From assembly GCA_021828195.1 (NCBI GenBank), contig JAKASQ010000001.1, forward strand, positions 720,335 through 784,334: a DNA stretch of 64,000 nt. Reading direction: 5' to 3'. Of the stretch, positions 47,256-55,822 are shown piece after piece. The translations under genes and the position numbers were made by a program. The notes beneath the pieces are model-generated. The model was not told the DNA's origin. It searched no databases and was given only the letters and a program-made list of their open reading frames with translations. Every line of letters begins with the position of its first letter. The stretch's first letter is position 1. Origin of the DNA: Thermoplasmata archaeon. Lineage in GTDB: Archaea; Thermoplasmatota; Thermoplasmata; Lutacidiplasmatales; UBA184.

Positions 47256-48310
47256 GGCGCGACCCCCGCGTGCGGGCCGCTCCCGGCCTCGGCGGTGGGG
47301 AGCTCGGCTCCGGTGGGTGGCGGGAGTGCCGCCCCGGCTTGGGCCGTGATCCGGCGGCTGCGCGGGTCAAGCAAGTCGCGCAGTCCATCTCCCAGGAGGC
47401 TGAAGGCGAGCACCGTGACGAAGATCGCAAGACCGGGGAAAATGACGGTCCACGGCAGGCTGTTCACGCGATCGGCGTAGAAGGCGATCATCGCTCCCCA
47501 TTCGACCGGGGGGCTCGTCGGGTACGGCACCCCGCCGGTGACGAACGCCACGGTCGAGAAGGTGACGATCACCGTGCCGATGTCGAGCGTGAAGTACACG
47601 ATCACGGGCTCGAGGATGTTCCGTAGGACGTGGCGCAGGACGATCCGGCGCTCGGTCACCCCAGCGGCTCGCGCGGCGGCGATGTACGGTTGGTTCTTGA
47701 CCGCGAGAACCTCCCCCCGCACCAAACGAACGTAGTACGGCCACCACGTGAGAAAGACGGCGAGCACGATCGGGAGCACTCCTCGACCCAGGGCCACCGT
47801 GATCGCGAGTGCGAGGATGAGGCTCGGGAACGCGAGAAAGAGGTCGGTGAGGCGCAGGATCGTCATCGACGCGACCGCGCTCAGGCTTCTCGGCCGGTCG
47901 TAGTAGCCGGCCAGGATCCCCAGTCCTCCTCCGAACAGAAGAGACGCTCCGGCGATCGAGACCCCGATTCCGAGATCCGTCGGCAGGGCCGAGAGGACGT
48001 TCGAGAAGATGTCTCGCCCGAGCTCATCGGTCCCGAAGGGGTGCAGCCAGGTGGGACCCTGGCTCAGAGGGCCGGTGAAGATCGCGAGCGCCGGGTACGG
48101 CAATACGGCTGGATCCGCCCAGATCACGACCGCGGCAACCGAAAAGATGACCACGAGGACGAACCCAGCGAACGAGAGGGAGTTGGTCCTCAGGGAACGG
48201 AAGGCCGTGGCCGCGCCCCGGCCCACCCCCCGTGCGACCGATCCCATCCTCCCCGAGCGAGTGCCGCCGGGCACCCCCGGCCGATCCGAAGATGGGGGAT
48301 GGGGCTCCAT
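47252..48310 (-). CDS. Oligopeptide ABC transporter permease, DppC type
   Basis: A 352-residue inner permease with about six membrane helices (first: SFAGFVLVVIFSVAAVVIWA) and a DppC-type GTDELGRDIFSNVLSALPTD motif. The EAA-like cytoplasmic loop that contacts the ATPase is PYIAAARAAGVTERRIVLRH. Both termini have unusually long Pro/Gly/Ala-rich tails. It starts 6 nt after the DppB stop. Confidence 0.94.
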   Translation of the reverse strand: MEPHPPSSDRPGVPGGTRSGRMGSVARGVGRGAATAFRSLRTNSLSFAGFVLVVIFSVAAVVIWADPAVLPYPALAIFTGPLSQGPTWLHPFGTDELGRDIFSNVLSALPTDLGIGVSIAGASLLFGGGLGILAGYYDRPRSLSAVASMTILRLTDLFLAFPSLILALAITVALGRGVLPIVLAVFLTWWPYYVRLVRGEVLAVKNQPYIAAARAAGVTERRIVLRHVLRNILEPVIVYFTLDIGTVIVTFSTVAFVTGGVPYPTSPPVEWGAMIAFYADRVNSLPWTVIFPGLAIFVTVLAFSLLGDGLRDLLDPRSRRITAQAGAALPPPTGAELPTAEAGSGPHAGVAP

Positions 48311-48316
48311 GCGTCC

Positions 48317-49360
48317 CTACCTCCACGCCACCTTCGGGTCGAGGAAGCCGTACAGGATGTCGGCAATCAAATTCGCGGCGACCGCTCCCACCGCGAAGAC
48401 GATCGCCACGGCGACGGTCCCGGGGATGTTACTGCCTTGGATGGCATCGTAGGCATACAGTCCGATCCCCGGCCAGCGGAAGATCTCCTCGACCACGACC
48501 GTGCCGCTCAGTAAGCCCGCGATGGTGATGCCCAGCACCGTGGTGGTGGAGATCAGGGCCGTGCGAAGGGCGTGCTTGTACAGCACGGCGAATTCGCTCA
48601 GGCCTTTCATCCGTGCGGACTTCACGTAGTCGAGCGGGAGCACCTCCAGCATCGAGCTTCGGGTCATCCGGGTGATGATCCCGAAGTTTAGCACCGCGAG
48701 CACGGCCGCGGGCAGGATGAGATGGGCGAGGGCGTCCTCCGTGTACGGAAGGTTCCCTGCTAAGATGGCGTCCAGGACCGACATGTGGGTGATCTGAGGG
48801 AACGGTGGAGGACTGTTGGTGTACTCTCCCACGCTCAGCCCGAAGTACGGGGCGACGTAGAACGCCGCCACGAGCGCTCCCAAGTACGTGGGCGTCGCCC
48901 AGCCCCCGAGATAGAAGATCCGGACGAGGTGGTCGGCCCATCGACCGTTCGACTGGGCGGCGATGACCCCGAGCGGGATGCCGATCAGGACGATGAGGAG
49001 CAGCGACGCGATCACCAACTCGAGGGTGGCGGGGAAGTACTGCTCGATCTGGAGCAGGACGGAGAATCCCCCGGGAGCAGTGCCCCAGTTGCCCGCGAGG
49101 AATTCCTTGAGGTAGAGGAAGTACTGGACGACGATCGGTTGGTTGAGGCCGAACGTGGCCTGGCAAGCGTTGATCGCGCTCTGCTTGGCGTGACCCCCGA
49201 GCCAGATGACGCAGGGATCCGGGTAGGCGATCCGGATCAGGATGAATGCGATCGCCGTGACGCCGATGACGATGGGAATCAGGAACAGCGCGCGCTTTCC
49301 GATGAACCAAAGCAGGTCGGAGGTGTTCCGTCCCACGACCGTCCCACTCTCCCTACTCAA
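48317..49360 (-). CDS. Oligopeptide ABC transporter permease, DppB type
   Basis: A 347-residue permease. First helix ALFLIPIVIGVTAIAFILIR; DppB-type periplasmic segment (NACQATFGLNQPIVVQYFLY; GNWGTAPGG); EAA-like loop LDYVKSARMKGLSEFAVLYK. First gene of the transporter operon dppB-dppC-oppD-oppF. An A+T-rich stretch (TTTTTGTAC) about 50 nt upstream may hold the promoter. Confidence 0.94.
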   Translation of the reverse strand: MSRESGTVVGRNTSDLLWFIGKRALFLIPIVIGVTAIAFILIRIAYPDPCVIWLGGHAKQSAINACQATFGLNQPIVVQYFLYLKEFLAGNWGTAPGGFSVLLQIEQYFPATLELVIASLLLIVLIGIPLGVIAAQSNGRWADHLVRIFYLGGWATPTYLGALVAAFYVAPYFGLSVGEYTNSPPPFPQITHMSVLDAILAGNLPYTEDALAHLILPAAVLAVLNFGIITRMTRSSMLEVLPLDYVKSARMKGLSEFAVLYKHALRTALISTTTVLGITIAGLLSGTVVVEEIFRWPGIGLYAYDAIQGSNIPGTVAVAIVFAVGAVAANLIADILYGFLDPKVAWR

Positions 49361-49514
49361 CCCGATGCGGGTCGCGAGATCGCGTCATTCCGATCGAACA
49401 GTGTCTATTCGTACAAAAAGGTGCGAGGTGACGCCGACTCCCCCACGGCTCCAAGGAAGTGCGAGGAATCGGACGGCGGGACCGGAACCCCCGAGAACCC
49501 ACGGCCGCTCCGAT

Positions 49515-50720
49515 TCACCGGGGCGCAGGTGGGCGGTAGGGGCCGAGCGGCGCCTCCGGTGGCGTTATCACCGACTCGATCCCCCGGCGCTCGAGAGCCG
49601 TTCGGAACGACGATCCCGGCACGCATCGTTCCGGAGGAAGGACTCCCCACCCCTGGATATCGCCTCGAACGATGAACTCCGCACCGATGGCCCCGGCGAC
49701 GCCCACGGCGTACTCGGTGGCCGTGAGACCCCAATCGGGTCGGGCAGGGAATCGTGCAACGGCGTGACGCTCCACGGCCACCCCGCCGGTCGCGCCGTGG
49801 ATCTCGAGGTCGCAGACCTCCGCGTCCTCGACGGTCACGCCTTCGGGAACGCCGAGGAGCTTCTCTCGACGCAGAAGCGCCAGGAGGAACTCCCGCGGCC
49901 GTACCGATTGTCCTCCGACCGCCAACGGGGCATCCGAAGCGAGACCGAGCAGCGCCATGATCCGCAGGAGATCGATCCCCGGTCCCCCCTCCTTCCATTC
50001 GCAGTGCCGGAGTCCCTTGTCCCGGAGGCTCTCGGGAAGTGTCGCGGGCTCCGAGTGCAGCGTCCGATAGACTTTCACGGCCCCCACGGGGGATGCGAAG
50101 GCGTACACCTCCGCCGCGCTCATGGGCGGATAGTCCCGGTACGCTCCGTTCTCGTAGATCACCGCAGGGAGGACCATCTCGTCAAGGAAGGTGCTCGGCG
50201 ACCAGGTGAATAGAACTTCGGGTGCGTTGGCGGTCAGATCGATCCAGCCATCCCGGATAGTAATGGAGTCCACTCGATCGAGATCTCGAGTGGCTTCCAT
50301 GGCGAGGACATTCGAGACTCCCGGGACCTGCCCGAGACCGGGAATGGCGAGGAGGTGCTCGCGGCGGTACGATTCGTCCTGCTCGAGCTGGCGCCGCGTC
50401 ATGTGGAAGAGCCCCCCGAAATCGAGATACGGGACGCGAGCGGCCCGGCAGGCGGCCATCACCTCGAGGTTGAAGGCATACTGGACGGCGTTGACACAGA
50501 CCGAAGCTCCCTCCAGAAGTCGGATCAGCGCCGCTCGGTCGCGAACGTCGATCGGCGCCGCCTCCACTCGGTTCCCACCGGCCCTCCTGCGCGCTCGTTC
50601 GGCGAGCGCCGGATCGAGGTCGGCCGCAAGGACCGAGTCGAACTCATCGGAATGGGCGAGGTCCCGCACGGTGCATTGCCCGGTGAGACCGCCACCTCCC
50701 AGGACGACGGCGCGGGTCAC
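49515..50720 (-). CDS. Saccharopine dehydrogenase-family oxidoreductase
   Basis: A 401-residue NAD(P)-dependent enzyme. Rossmann motif VVLGGGGLTGQ at the N terminus, DVRDRAALIRLLEGASVCVN, then the family's substrate segment NAVQYAFNLEVMAACRAARV and GLGQVPGVSNVLA. The family includes saccharopine dehydrogenase, lysine dehydrogenases and carboxynorspermidine synthase; the reaction here cannot be fixed. GTG at 50720. It lies downstream of the aminotransferase in the same direction and upstream of the peptide transporter. Confidence 0.85.
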   Translation of the reverse strand: MTRAVVLGGGGLTGQCTVRDLAHSDEFDSVLAADLDPALAERARRRAGGNRVEAAPIDVRDRAALIRLLEGASVCVNAVQYAFNLEVMAACRAARVPYLDFGGLFHMTRRQLEQDESYRREHLLAIPGLGQVPGVSNVLAMEATRDLDRVDSITIRDGWIDLTANAPEVLFTWSPSTFLDEMVLPAVIYENGAYRDYPPMSAAEVYAFASPVGAVKVYRTLHSEPATLPESLRDKGLRHCEWKEGGPGIDLLRIMALLGLASDAPLAVGGQSVRPREFLLALLRREKLLGVPEGVTVEDAEVCDLEIHGATGGVAVERHAVARFPARPDWGLTATEYAVGVAGAIGAEFIVRGDIQGWGVLPPERCVPGSSFRTALERRGIESVITPPEAPLGPYRPPAPR

Positions 50721-50897
50721 CGGAACCCACCCCCGGTCCTCGAGCGGGCGGTGGACAGGGTCCGGTCCTCGATCATCCTTCGCGCGGTAGGTTGCGAACT
50801 AATGGGCTTTTGCATGGGCCCGGTCGCTCGCGACGGACCCGGACGCTCCCGCCACTCGCGGCCCATTCGGGCGAACGGAGGAGGGCCCGGGTCGAGG

Positions 50898-52265
50898 CTA
50901 CACCGACTCTTCAATCTCGCCCACTTGGAGGCTACCGGCAAGTCCGGAAGCGGCGTCCGCGAGGATCTCCAAGTGGCGGTCGACATCCTTCTCGGTGTGC
51001 TGGACCGAGAGCGTCCATTGCTCGTCCGGGCCGGTCCCCGAAGGGATGAGCCCCCGGTTCAGGCACAGGTAGTAGTAGCGCATCGACCGGTCCCCGTCCA
51101 CGGTCAGGAAGTCGCGCCAATTTCGCACGGGGTGGTCGGAGAAGTAGACGGTCCCCGAAGGGCCGTCGTGCGAGATGTGGGCGGTGACGTGCGCGTCGTG
51201 GAGCACCTCGAGGTACCCCCGTGCGAGACGGTCGTTGAGCCGCGTGCTCTGGGCGAGCGCGTCGTCCGTTAGGATGTGGTCGAGCGACGCGAGGCAGACC
51301 GCCATCGCGAGCGGGTTGGAGTTGTAGGTGCCCGCATGCGCCACCTTGCGGGGTCCGACCTCGTCGAGGATCCCCGTGCGGGCGGCCACGGCCGAGAGGG
51401 GAACGCCGCACGCGATCGACTTCCCGAGCGTCATCAGATCGGGGCGGACGCCGAGCCGGGCCGCGCCGCCATGCGGATACTTGGCCCCGGTCTTGATCTC
51501 GTCGAAGATGAGCAGCGCTCCCACCTCGTCGCAGAGCTCGCGGACCCCGGGCAGGAACCCCGGTTCGGGTAGAACGAATCCCATGTTCATCGGGATGGGC
51601 TCGGTGATGATCGCCGCGAGGTCGTGGGCGTGTTCCCGGACGATCGCGCGGGTCGCGTCGAGGTCGTTGAACGGGGCTACGAGGGTTCGCTCCGTAGTCT
51701 CGGGAAGGAGGCCCGGGGAGGCCCCGGCGGACCGCGGGCGGTCCGCTGGGCCGGCCACCTCTGGACGGGGTTTCACACCGACCAAGAGCGTGTCGTGGGA
51801 ACCGTGGTAGCATCCCTCGAACTTGAGGACGTACGGCCGGTGCGTGAAGGCGCGGGCGAAGCGGATCGCATGGTGGGTGGCCTCGAGCCCGGTCGTGCTG
51901 AACCGGGCCTGGGCCATGCCAAAGCGGCGGCAGATCCGTTCCGCGACCTCGGGAGTCCTCTCCCACTCGTAGCCGTAGATGGTCCCGGCGTCGATCTGCC
52001 GCCGCATCGCCTCGACCACTTGGGGATGGGCGTGGCCGCTTTGCAAGGATCCGAATGCCATGTTGAAATCGAGGTAGGCATTGCCATCGGCATCCCAGAG
52101 TGTGACTCCCTGGGCCCGGCGAACGTAGAACGGGTACGGGTCCGCGAACCGGTAGTTCGAGTGGACGCCCAGCGGGGTCCATTTCCGCGCCTGTTCCCAG
52201 AGCGCGGCGGATCGAGGAGTACGACGACGATACTCGTCGTAGGCGGCTTCTCCCCTAGGATCCAT
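50898..52265 (-). CDS. Class III aminotransferase (glutamate-1-semialdehyde aminotransferase-like)
   Basis: A 455-residue PLP enzyme. VHSNYRFADPYPFYVRRAQG and AYLDFNMAFGSLQSGHAHPQ (N-terminal substrate region), cofactor region STTGLEATHHAIRFARAFTH, LLIFDEIKTGAKYPHGGAAR (Asp of the cofactor site) and the PLP lysine in TLGKSIACGVPLS near residue 287. It resembles GSA aminotransferase/aminomutase, but the association with a saccharopine-dehydrogenase relative and transporter favours an amino-acid or polyamine catabolic role over haem synthesis. ATG at 52265; an A+T-rich box near 52318-52328 would give a leader of about 30 nt. Confidence 0.88.
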   Translation of the reverse strand: MDPRGEAAYDEYRRRTPRSAALWEQARKWTPLGVHSNYRFADPYPFYVRRAQGVTLWDADGNAYLDFNMAFGSLQSGHAHPQVVEAMRRQIDAGTIYGYEWERTPEVAERICRRFGMAQARFSTTGLEATHHAIRFARAFTHRPYVLKFEGCYHGSHDTLLVGVKPRPEVAGPADRPRSAGASPGLLPETTERTLVAPFNDLDATRAIVREHAHDLAAIITEPIPMNMGFVLPEPGFLPGVRELCDEVGALLIFDEIKTGAKYPHGGAARLGVRPDLMTLGKSIACGVPLSAVAARTGILDEVGPRKVAHAGTYNSNPLAMAVCLASLDHILTDDALAQSTRLNDRLARGYLEVLHDAHVTAHISHDGPSGTVYFSDHPVRNWRDFLTVDGDRSMRYYYLCLNRGLIPSGTGPDEQWTLSVQHTEKDVDRHLEILADAASGLAGSLQVGEIEESV

Positions 52266-52434
52266 GGTCCATCTCCCGGCTGCTCGGCGCGTACGGGCGT
52301 AGGATTGAGGTCGGGGGCTTACAAAAGGATTGACGTGAGCGGAACCGCACGCCACGAACCTTCTCCCGGAGATCGATCGATCCCCTTCGCGTCGCCCCGG
52401 GAGAGCGCTACGGTCGCTTGGACCCGTAGGGGAA

Positions 52435-52507
52435 AGCCGCGGGAGGGGTTCGAACCCTCGACCTGCTCCTTACCAAGGAGCCGCTCTGCCAGCTGAGCCA
52501 CCGCGGC
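52435..52507 (-). tRNA. tRNA-Thr(GGU)
   Basis: A 73-nt tRNA without intron. Acceptor GCCGCGG/CCGCGGC with discriminator T; D arm GCTC..GAGC; anticodon arm GCTCC-TTGGTAA-GGAGC (anticodon GGT); T arm GAGGG-TTCGAAC-CCCTC. CCA is not encoded. Confidence 0.96.
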
Positions 52508-52528
52508 ACTGTCCCGAGCCGAGCGATA

Positions 52529-53404
52529 TCAGTTCTTCCGCTTTCCGCCTGCCCCGGGTCGTTGCGAGGCCCCTTCGCTCCATGGGAATCCCTTCGAGAC
52601 CGTCGCCCAATCCTGGCGGGCACCGGCCCGGAACGGTTGCTTGGCGAGGAAGGCCTGCATGCCGGCCTTCTGGTCGGGGGTCCCGAAGAGGTGCGCCCAG
52701 AGATCGAGCTCGTAGGCGAGCCCCTCTTCGATCCCCGGGTCGATCGAGTGGAGGAGGGCGAACTTCGCCGCGGCGAGCGCGACCGGGGGCTTTTCTGCGA
52801 GTTCCCCCGCGAGCGTGAGGGCCGCGGGGAGAAGGTCCGCGCGAGGAACGACCTGGTCGACCAACCCGTGCGCGTAGGCCTCCGTTGCGGAGACCGAGCG
52901 ACCCGTCATGATCCACCGACGGGCCGCCGCGGGACCGATGCGGCGGGGGAGACGTCGGGTCCCGCCCCACCCGGGCATCGCTCCGAGGTTGATCTCCGGC
53001 TGTCCGAAGGAGGCCTCGTCGCTCGCGATGATGAAATCGCAGGCAAGCGCGATCTCGCAACCCCCCCCGAGACATGCCCCGTTCACGGCGGCGATCACCG
53101 GAAGCGGGAGCCGCTCGATGCGTCGGGTGGTTCCCTGCCCGCGCTCACCGTGGTCGCGCGCCTCGGCCGGACCCATCGGAGCCATCTCGCGGATGTTCGC
53201 GCCGGCCGCGAACGCCCGATCGGATGCGCTGGCGAGCACCACCGCACGGACCTCGGGGTCGGCTTCCGCTTCGTCCAACCGGCGGACGAGGGCGTCGAGC
53301 ACCTCGCGGCCGAGCACGTTGACGGGAGGGTGGTCGATCGTCACTACGGCGATCGGGCCCCGGCGTTCGTAGCGAATGGGCCCGCCGGACGGTGGGTCCG
53401 TCAC
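52529..53404 (-). CDS. Enoyl-CoA hydratase/isomerase family protein
   Basis: A 291-residue crotonase-fold protein. CoA/oxyanion segments AFAAGANIREMAPMGPAEAR and NGACLGGGCEIALACDFIIA. The first catalytic Glu is present (FGQPEINLGAMPGWGGTRRL). The second Glu of true hydratases, expected five residues before TG in ARRWIMTG, is Arg. So it may be an isomerase, hydrolase or lyase of the family rather than a hydratase. GTG at 53404 lies 24 nt from a TAATTATG box. Probably in fatty-acid or amino-acid CoA metabolism. Confidence 0.88.
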   Translation of the reverse strand: MTDPPSGGPIRYERRGPIAVVTIDHPPVNVLGREVLDALVRRLDEAEADPEVRAVVLASASDRAFAAGANIREMAPMGPAEARDHGERGQGTTRRIERLPLPVIAAVNGACLGGGCEIALACDFIIASDEASFGQPEINLGAMPGWGGTRRLPRRIGPAAARRWIMTGRSVSATEAYAHGLVDQVVPRADLLPAALTLAGELAEKPPVALAAAKFALLHSIDPGIEEGLAYELDLWAHLFGTPDQKAGMQAFLAKQPFRAGARQDWATVSKGFPWSEGASQRPGAGGKRKN

Positions 53405-53535
53405 ATCCGGCGGAGTGGCGAGCCATAATTAACGCTCGCCGGCCCGATGCGACAACCCTTTTCGGACCGGCACGTTCGCCCGTCGTGCGCGAGTCCGTGT
53501 CGGGAAGCGGGCGGGGGACGGGGGGGACCTGACCG

Positions 53536-54573
53536 ATGCCGCGGGAGGCCGTCTCGACATGGTTCGGCGCTTTCCTGCTCGAGGAGGGAAAGATCGTCCG
53601 ATCGTATCCCGGTCCCAAGGATGCGGCCGCGATCCTCGAACGAATCGCGCTCCGCCGAGCCGGAGACCTCACCCCCGAGGACGCGCATCTGGTGAGGGAA
53701 GCGACGGGCGCCGACGTGGGAACGCGCGACCGGCGCCTCGCCGAGCGAGGTCTGCGGCTCGACCTTCGCCTTCGCGGATCGGTGGATCCCACGACCGTCG
53801 GCTTCGACCCTCGCCTACTGCGAGATCCCCTCCTGGAGGAGGCCGATCGAGCGCTGCACGCGGGCTGGGACCCTTCGATCCACGTCCAGGAGGCCGTGCG
53901 CGCGATGACCGACCTCGATCACATCCGCAACCTCCTGGGCGAGCGCATCGGCAGCTGGAGCTCGCGCGATGCTCCCGAGACCGACCCCGGCGATCACGCG
54001 GCCGCCGCACGGCTGCTTCTCGAGGACGTCACTCCGGCCTCCGGACTCTCCCCGCCGGATCCGAGCCTCGCCCGAGCTCGCCGACGGCTCGCCGAGACGT
54101 ACCGGTCCATCGAGTCGGTACGCTCGGATCTGGACAAGGCGGTCGAAGAAACGGTTCCCAAGCAGTGTCCGAATCTTTCCGTGCTGCTGGGCCCGGCGCT
54201 CGCCGCCCGCATGCTCGCTCAGGCCGGGGGGCTCGATCGCATGAGCCGGATGCCGGCGAGCACGATCCAGGTCCTCGGAGCGGAGCGGGCGTTCTTCGAG
54301 CACCTGCGCGGGCGGGCGCCTCCGCCTCGGCACGGCCTCTTGTTCCTGCACCCGCGGATCCAGTCGGCCGGCCGGACCGAACGCGGCCGCCTTGCCCGCG
54401 CCCTCGCCGGGAAGACCGCGATCGCGGCCCGGCTCGACCGCAACGGCGCCCCGCTCGATCCCGATCTCACCCACGAGTTCGAGAATCGGGCGGCCGTGAT
54501 TCGCGCGAACCCCCGCCGGCGCGGGGCTCCGAGATCACGTTCGCCACTTCACCGAGCACCCCAGCACCGGTAG
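53536..54573 (+). CDS. nop5: Nop5 (box C/D RNP core protein)
   Basis: A 345-residue NOP56/58-family protein. N-terminal domain about 1-120 (WFGAFLLEEGKIVRSYPGPK). A helical coiled coil lies in the middle, and the NOP domain about 210-300: PNLSVLLGPALAARMLAQAG, MPASTIQVLGAERAFFEHLR, HGLLFLHPRIQSAGRTERGR. It scaffolds fibrillarin and L7Ae on box C/D guide RNAs for 2'-O-methylation. The C-terminal tail is Arg-rich. Unlike many archaea, no fibrillarin gene is adjacent. An in-frame TGA at 53530 just upstream fixes the start region. Confidence 0.92.
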   Translation: MPREAVSTWFGAFLLEEGKIVRSYPGPKDAAAILERIALRRAGDLTPEDAHLVREATGADVGTRDRRLAERGLRLDLRLRGSVDPTTVGFDPRLLRDPLLEEADRALHAGWDPSIHVQEAVRAMTDLDHIRNLLGERIGSWSSRDAPETDPGDHAAAARLLLEDVTPASGLSPPDPSLARARRRLAETYRSIESVRSDLDKAVEETVPKQCPNLSVLLGPALAARMLAQAGGLDRMSRMPASTIQVLGAERAFFEHLRGRAPPPRHGLLFLHPRIQSAGRTERGRLARALAGKTAIAARLDRNGAPLDPDLTHEFENRAAVIRANPRRRGAPRSRSPLHRAPQHR

Positions 54574-55086
54574 CTCTGCGGGTGCCACGGGCTGGCCGGC
54601 AAGGGCGGCATCCAGCGCCGCCGCCAGGTACGGGTGGTGGACCGCGTCGGGACGTTCGTGGTTGTCGTCGATGCGGCCCTGAAAGATGAGGCGGCGCTCG
54701 CGGTCGAAGAGCATGGCGTGCGGGGTCACGAGCGCGCCGTAGGCGCGGGCGATCTCCTGGGATTCGTCCCGCAGGTACGGGAACGGGTAGGCATGTTCCT
54801 GAGCCCGGCGCGCCATCATCTCCATTCGGTCGTCGGGGTACGCGATCGCGTCGTTCGCATTGATCAGGACGATCCCGACGCCGCGGGGGCCGTACTTCTC
54901 TCCAATCTCGACCATACGACCCTCCCAGGCCCGGACGTACGGGCAATGATTGCACCACCAGACCACGAGCAAGAGCCGGTCCTTCGCGAACTCCCCAATC
55001 CGATGCACGCACCCGTCGGTTCCGGGGAGCGCGAATGCGGGAGCGACATCGCCCAGACGGAGTTTGAACTCGGAAAGCTCAGCCAC
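54535..55086 (-). CDS. Thioredoxin-fold protein of AhpC/TSA-like type
   Basis: A 183-residue protein with the redoxin fold: GDVAPAFALPGTDGCVHRIG, RLLLVVWWCNHCPYVRAWEG (CxxC active site near residue 45), VGIVLINANDAIAYPDDRME and YGALVTPHAMLFDRERRLIF (cis-Pro in VTP). The CNHCPY pattern is found in a subfamily of thiol-disulfide or peroxiredoxin-like proteins of unclear substrate. No signal peptide, so cytosolic. Its 3' end overlaps the convergent Nop5 gene by 39 nt. Confidence 0.88.
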   Translation of the reverse strand: MAELSEFKLRLGDVAPAFALPGTDGCVHRIGEFAKDRLLLVVWWCNHCPYVRAWEGRMVEIGEKYGPRGVGIVLINANDAIAYPDDRMEMMARRAQEHAYPFPYLRDESQEIARAYGALVTPHAMLFDRERRLIFQGRIDDNHERPDAVHHPYLAAALDAALAGQPVAPAELPVLGCSVKWRT

Positions 55087-55117
55087 AGGCCGCCCAGAGA
55101 GTCCGACCTCTTAGCGG

Positions 55118-55822
55118 TTGAGCGTCGGGGATATCCCCCTCTCCGCGCTCTCCCCGGCGGACGAGTGGATGGACGAGGACGACGGGTCCCCGATCGATGC
55201 GGAGGAGAACGAGCGACGGGACGAAGCGTCCCTGCGCCGGGCGAACGTCGCGTGGAGAGCCGCGATCGTAGCCGCGCGATCCCTCTCGATCGGAATCGGC
55301 GTCCCCGCCACGACCGCCTGGGTGGGCGAGGCCCGGCGTCGCGGGATCCCGATCGTCCGGCGTCGCACCGGCGGCACCGGAGTCCTGCACCTCGCCGGGG
55401 ACCTTGTCTGGTCGATCGTCCTTCCCCGGGAGGATCCCCGCGTGGGCCGGGACTACGCGCACGCGTACGCGCGGCTCGGCGCCGGCGCGACCCGATTCCT
55501 CACCGAACTCGGATTGGAAGCGAGGTGGACGGCCGCCCCTTCCCTCTCGAGATCCTGCTGCACGCTCGGCGAGCGAGGATGCGTGCTCACGGCGAGGGAT
55601 CGCGTGGTGGGAGGGGCGGCCCAGCACCTCACGCGCACGGCCCTTCTACATCACGGCACGATCTCCGTGACGGTCGATCGGCCTCTGGTGCGCTCGCTGT
55701 TCGACCTGAGCCGCCCGTCGGACGCCGATCGGCTGGCGGGCATCGCGGAGCTGGGAGTCGGGCTGTCGGGAGCGCGGCTCGTCGCTCGGCTCTCGGAGTC
55801 GCTTCGGGCGGAGTTCACCTAA
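55118..55822 (+). CDS. Lipoate/biotin-protein ligase A-B family protein
   Basis: A 234-residue BPL/LplA-fold protein. The nucleotide/lipoate loop RRRTGGTGVLHLAGDLVWSI matches RRxSGGGxVxHxxGxLxxS, and VVGGAAQHL..LLHHGTISV matches the second half of the site. The Lys normally found just before VxGxAxR is Arg here (ARDRVVGGAAQ). A Cys pair (RSCCTLGERGC) is unusual. It could be a ligase with altered chemistry or a transferase. TTG at 55118 is the listed start; ATG at 55169 is an alternative. Octanoyl/lipoyl substrate proteins are not seen in the window. Confidence 0.8.
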   Translation: MSVGDIPLSALSPADEWMDEDDGSPIDAEENERRDEASLRRANVAWRAAIVAARSLSIGIGVPATTAWVGEARRRGIPIVRRRTGGTGVLHLAGDLVWSIVLPREDPRVGRDYAHAYARLGAGATRFLTELGLEARWTAAPSLSRSCCTLGERGCVLTARDRVVGGAAQHLTRTALLHHGTISVTVDRPLVRSLFDLSRPSDADRLAGIAELGVGLSGARLVARLSESLRAEFT

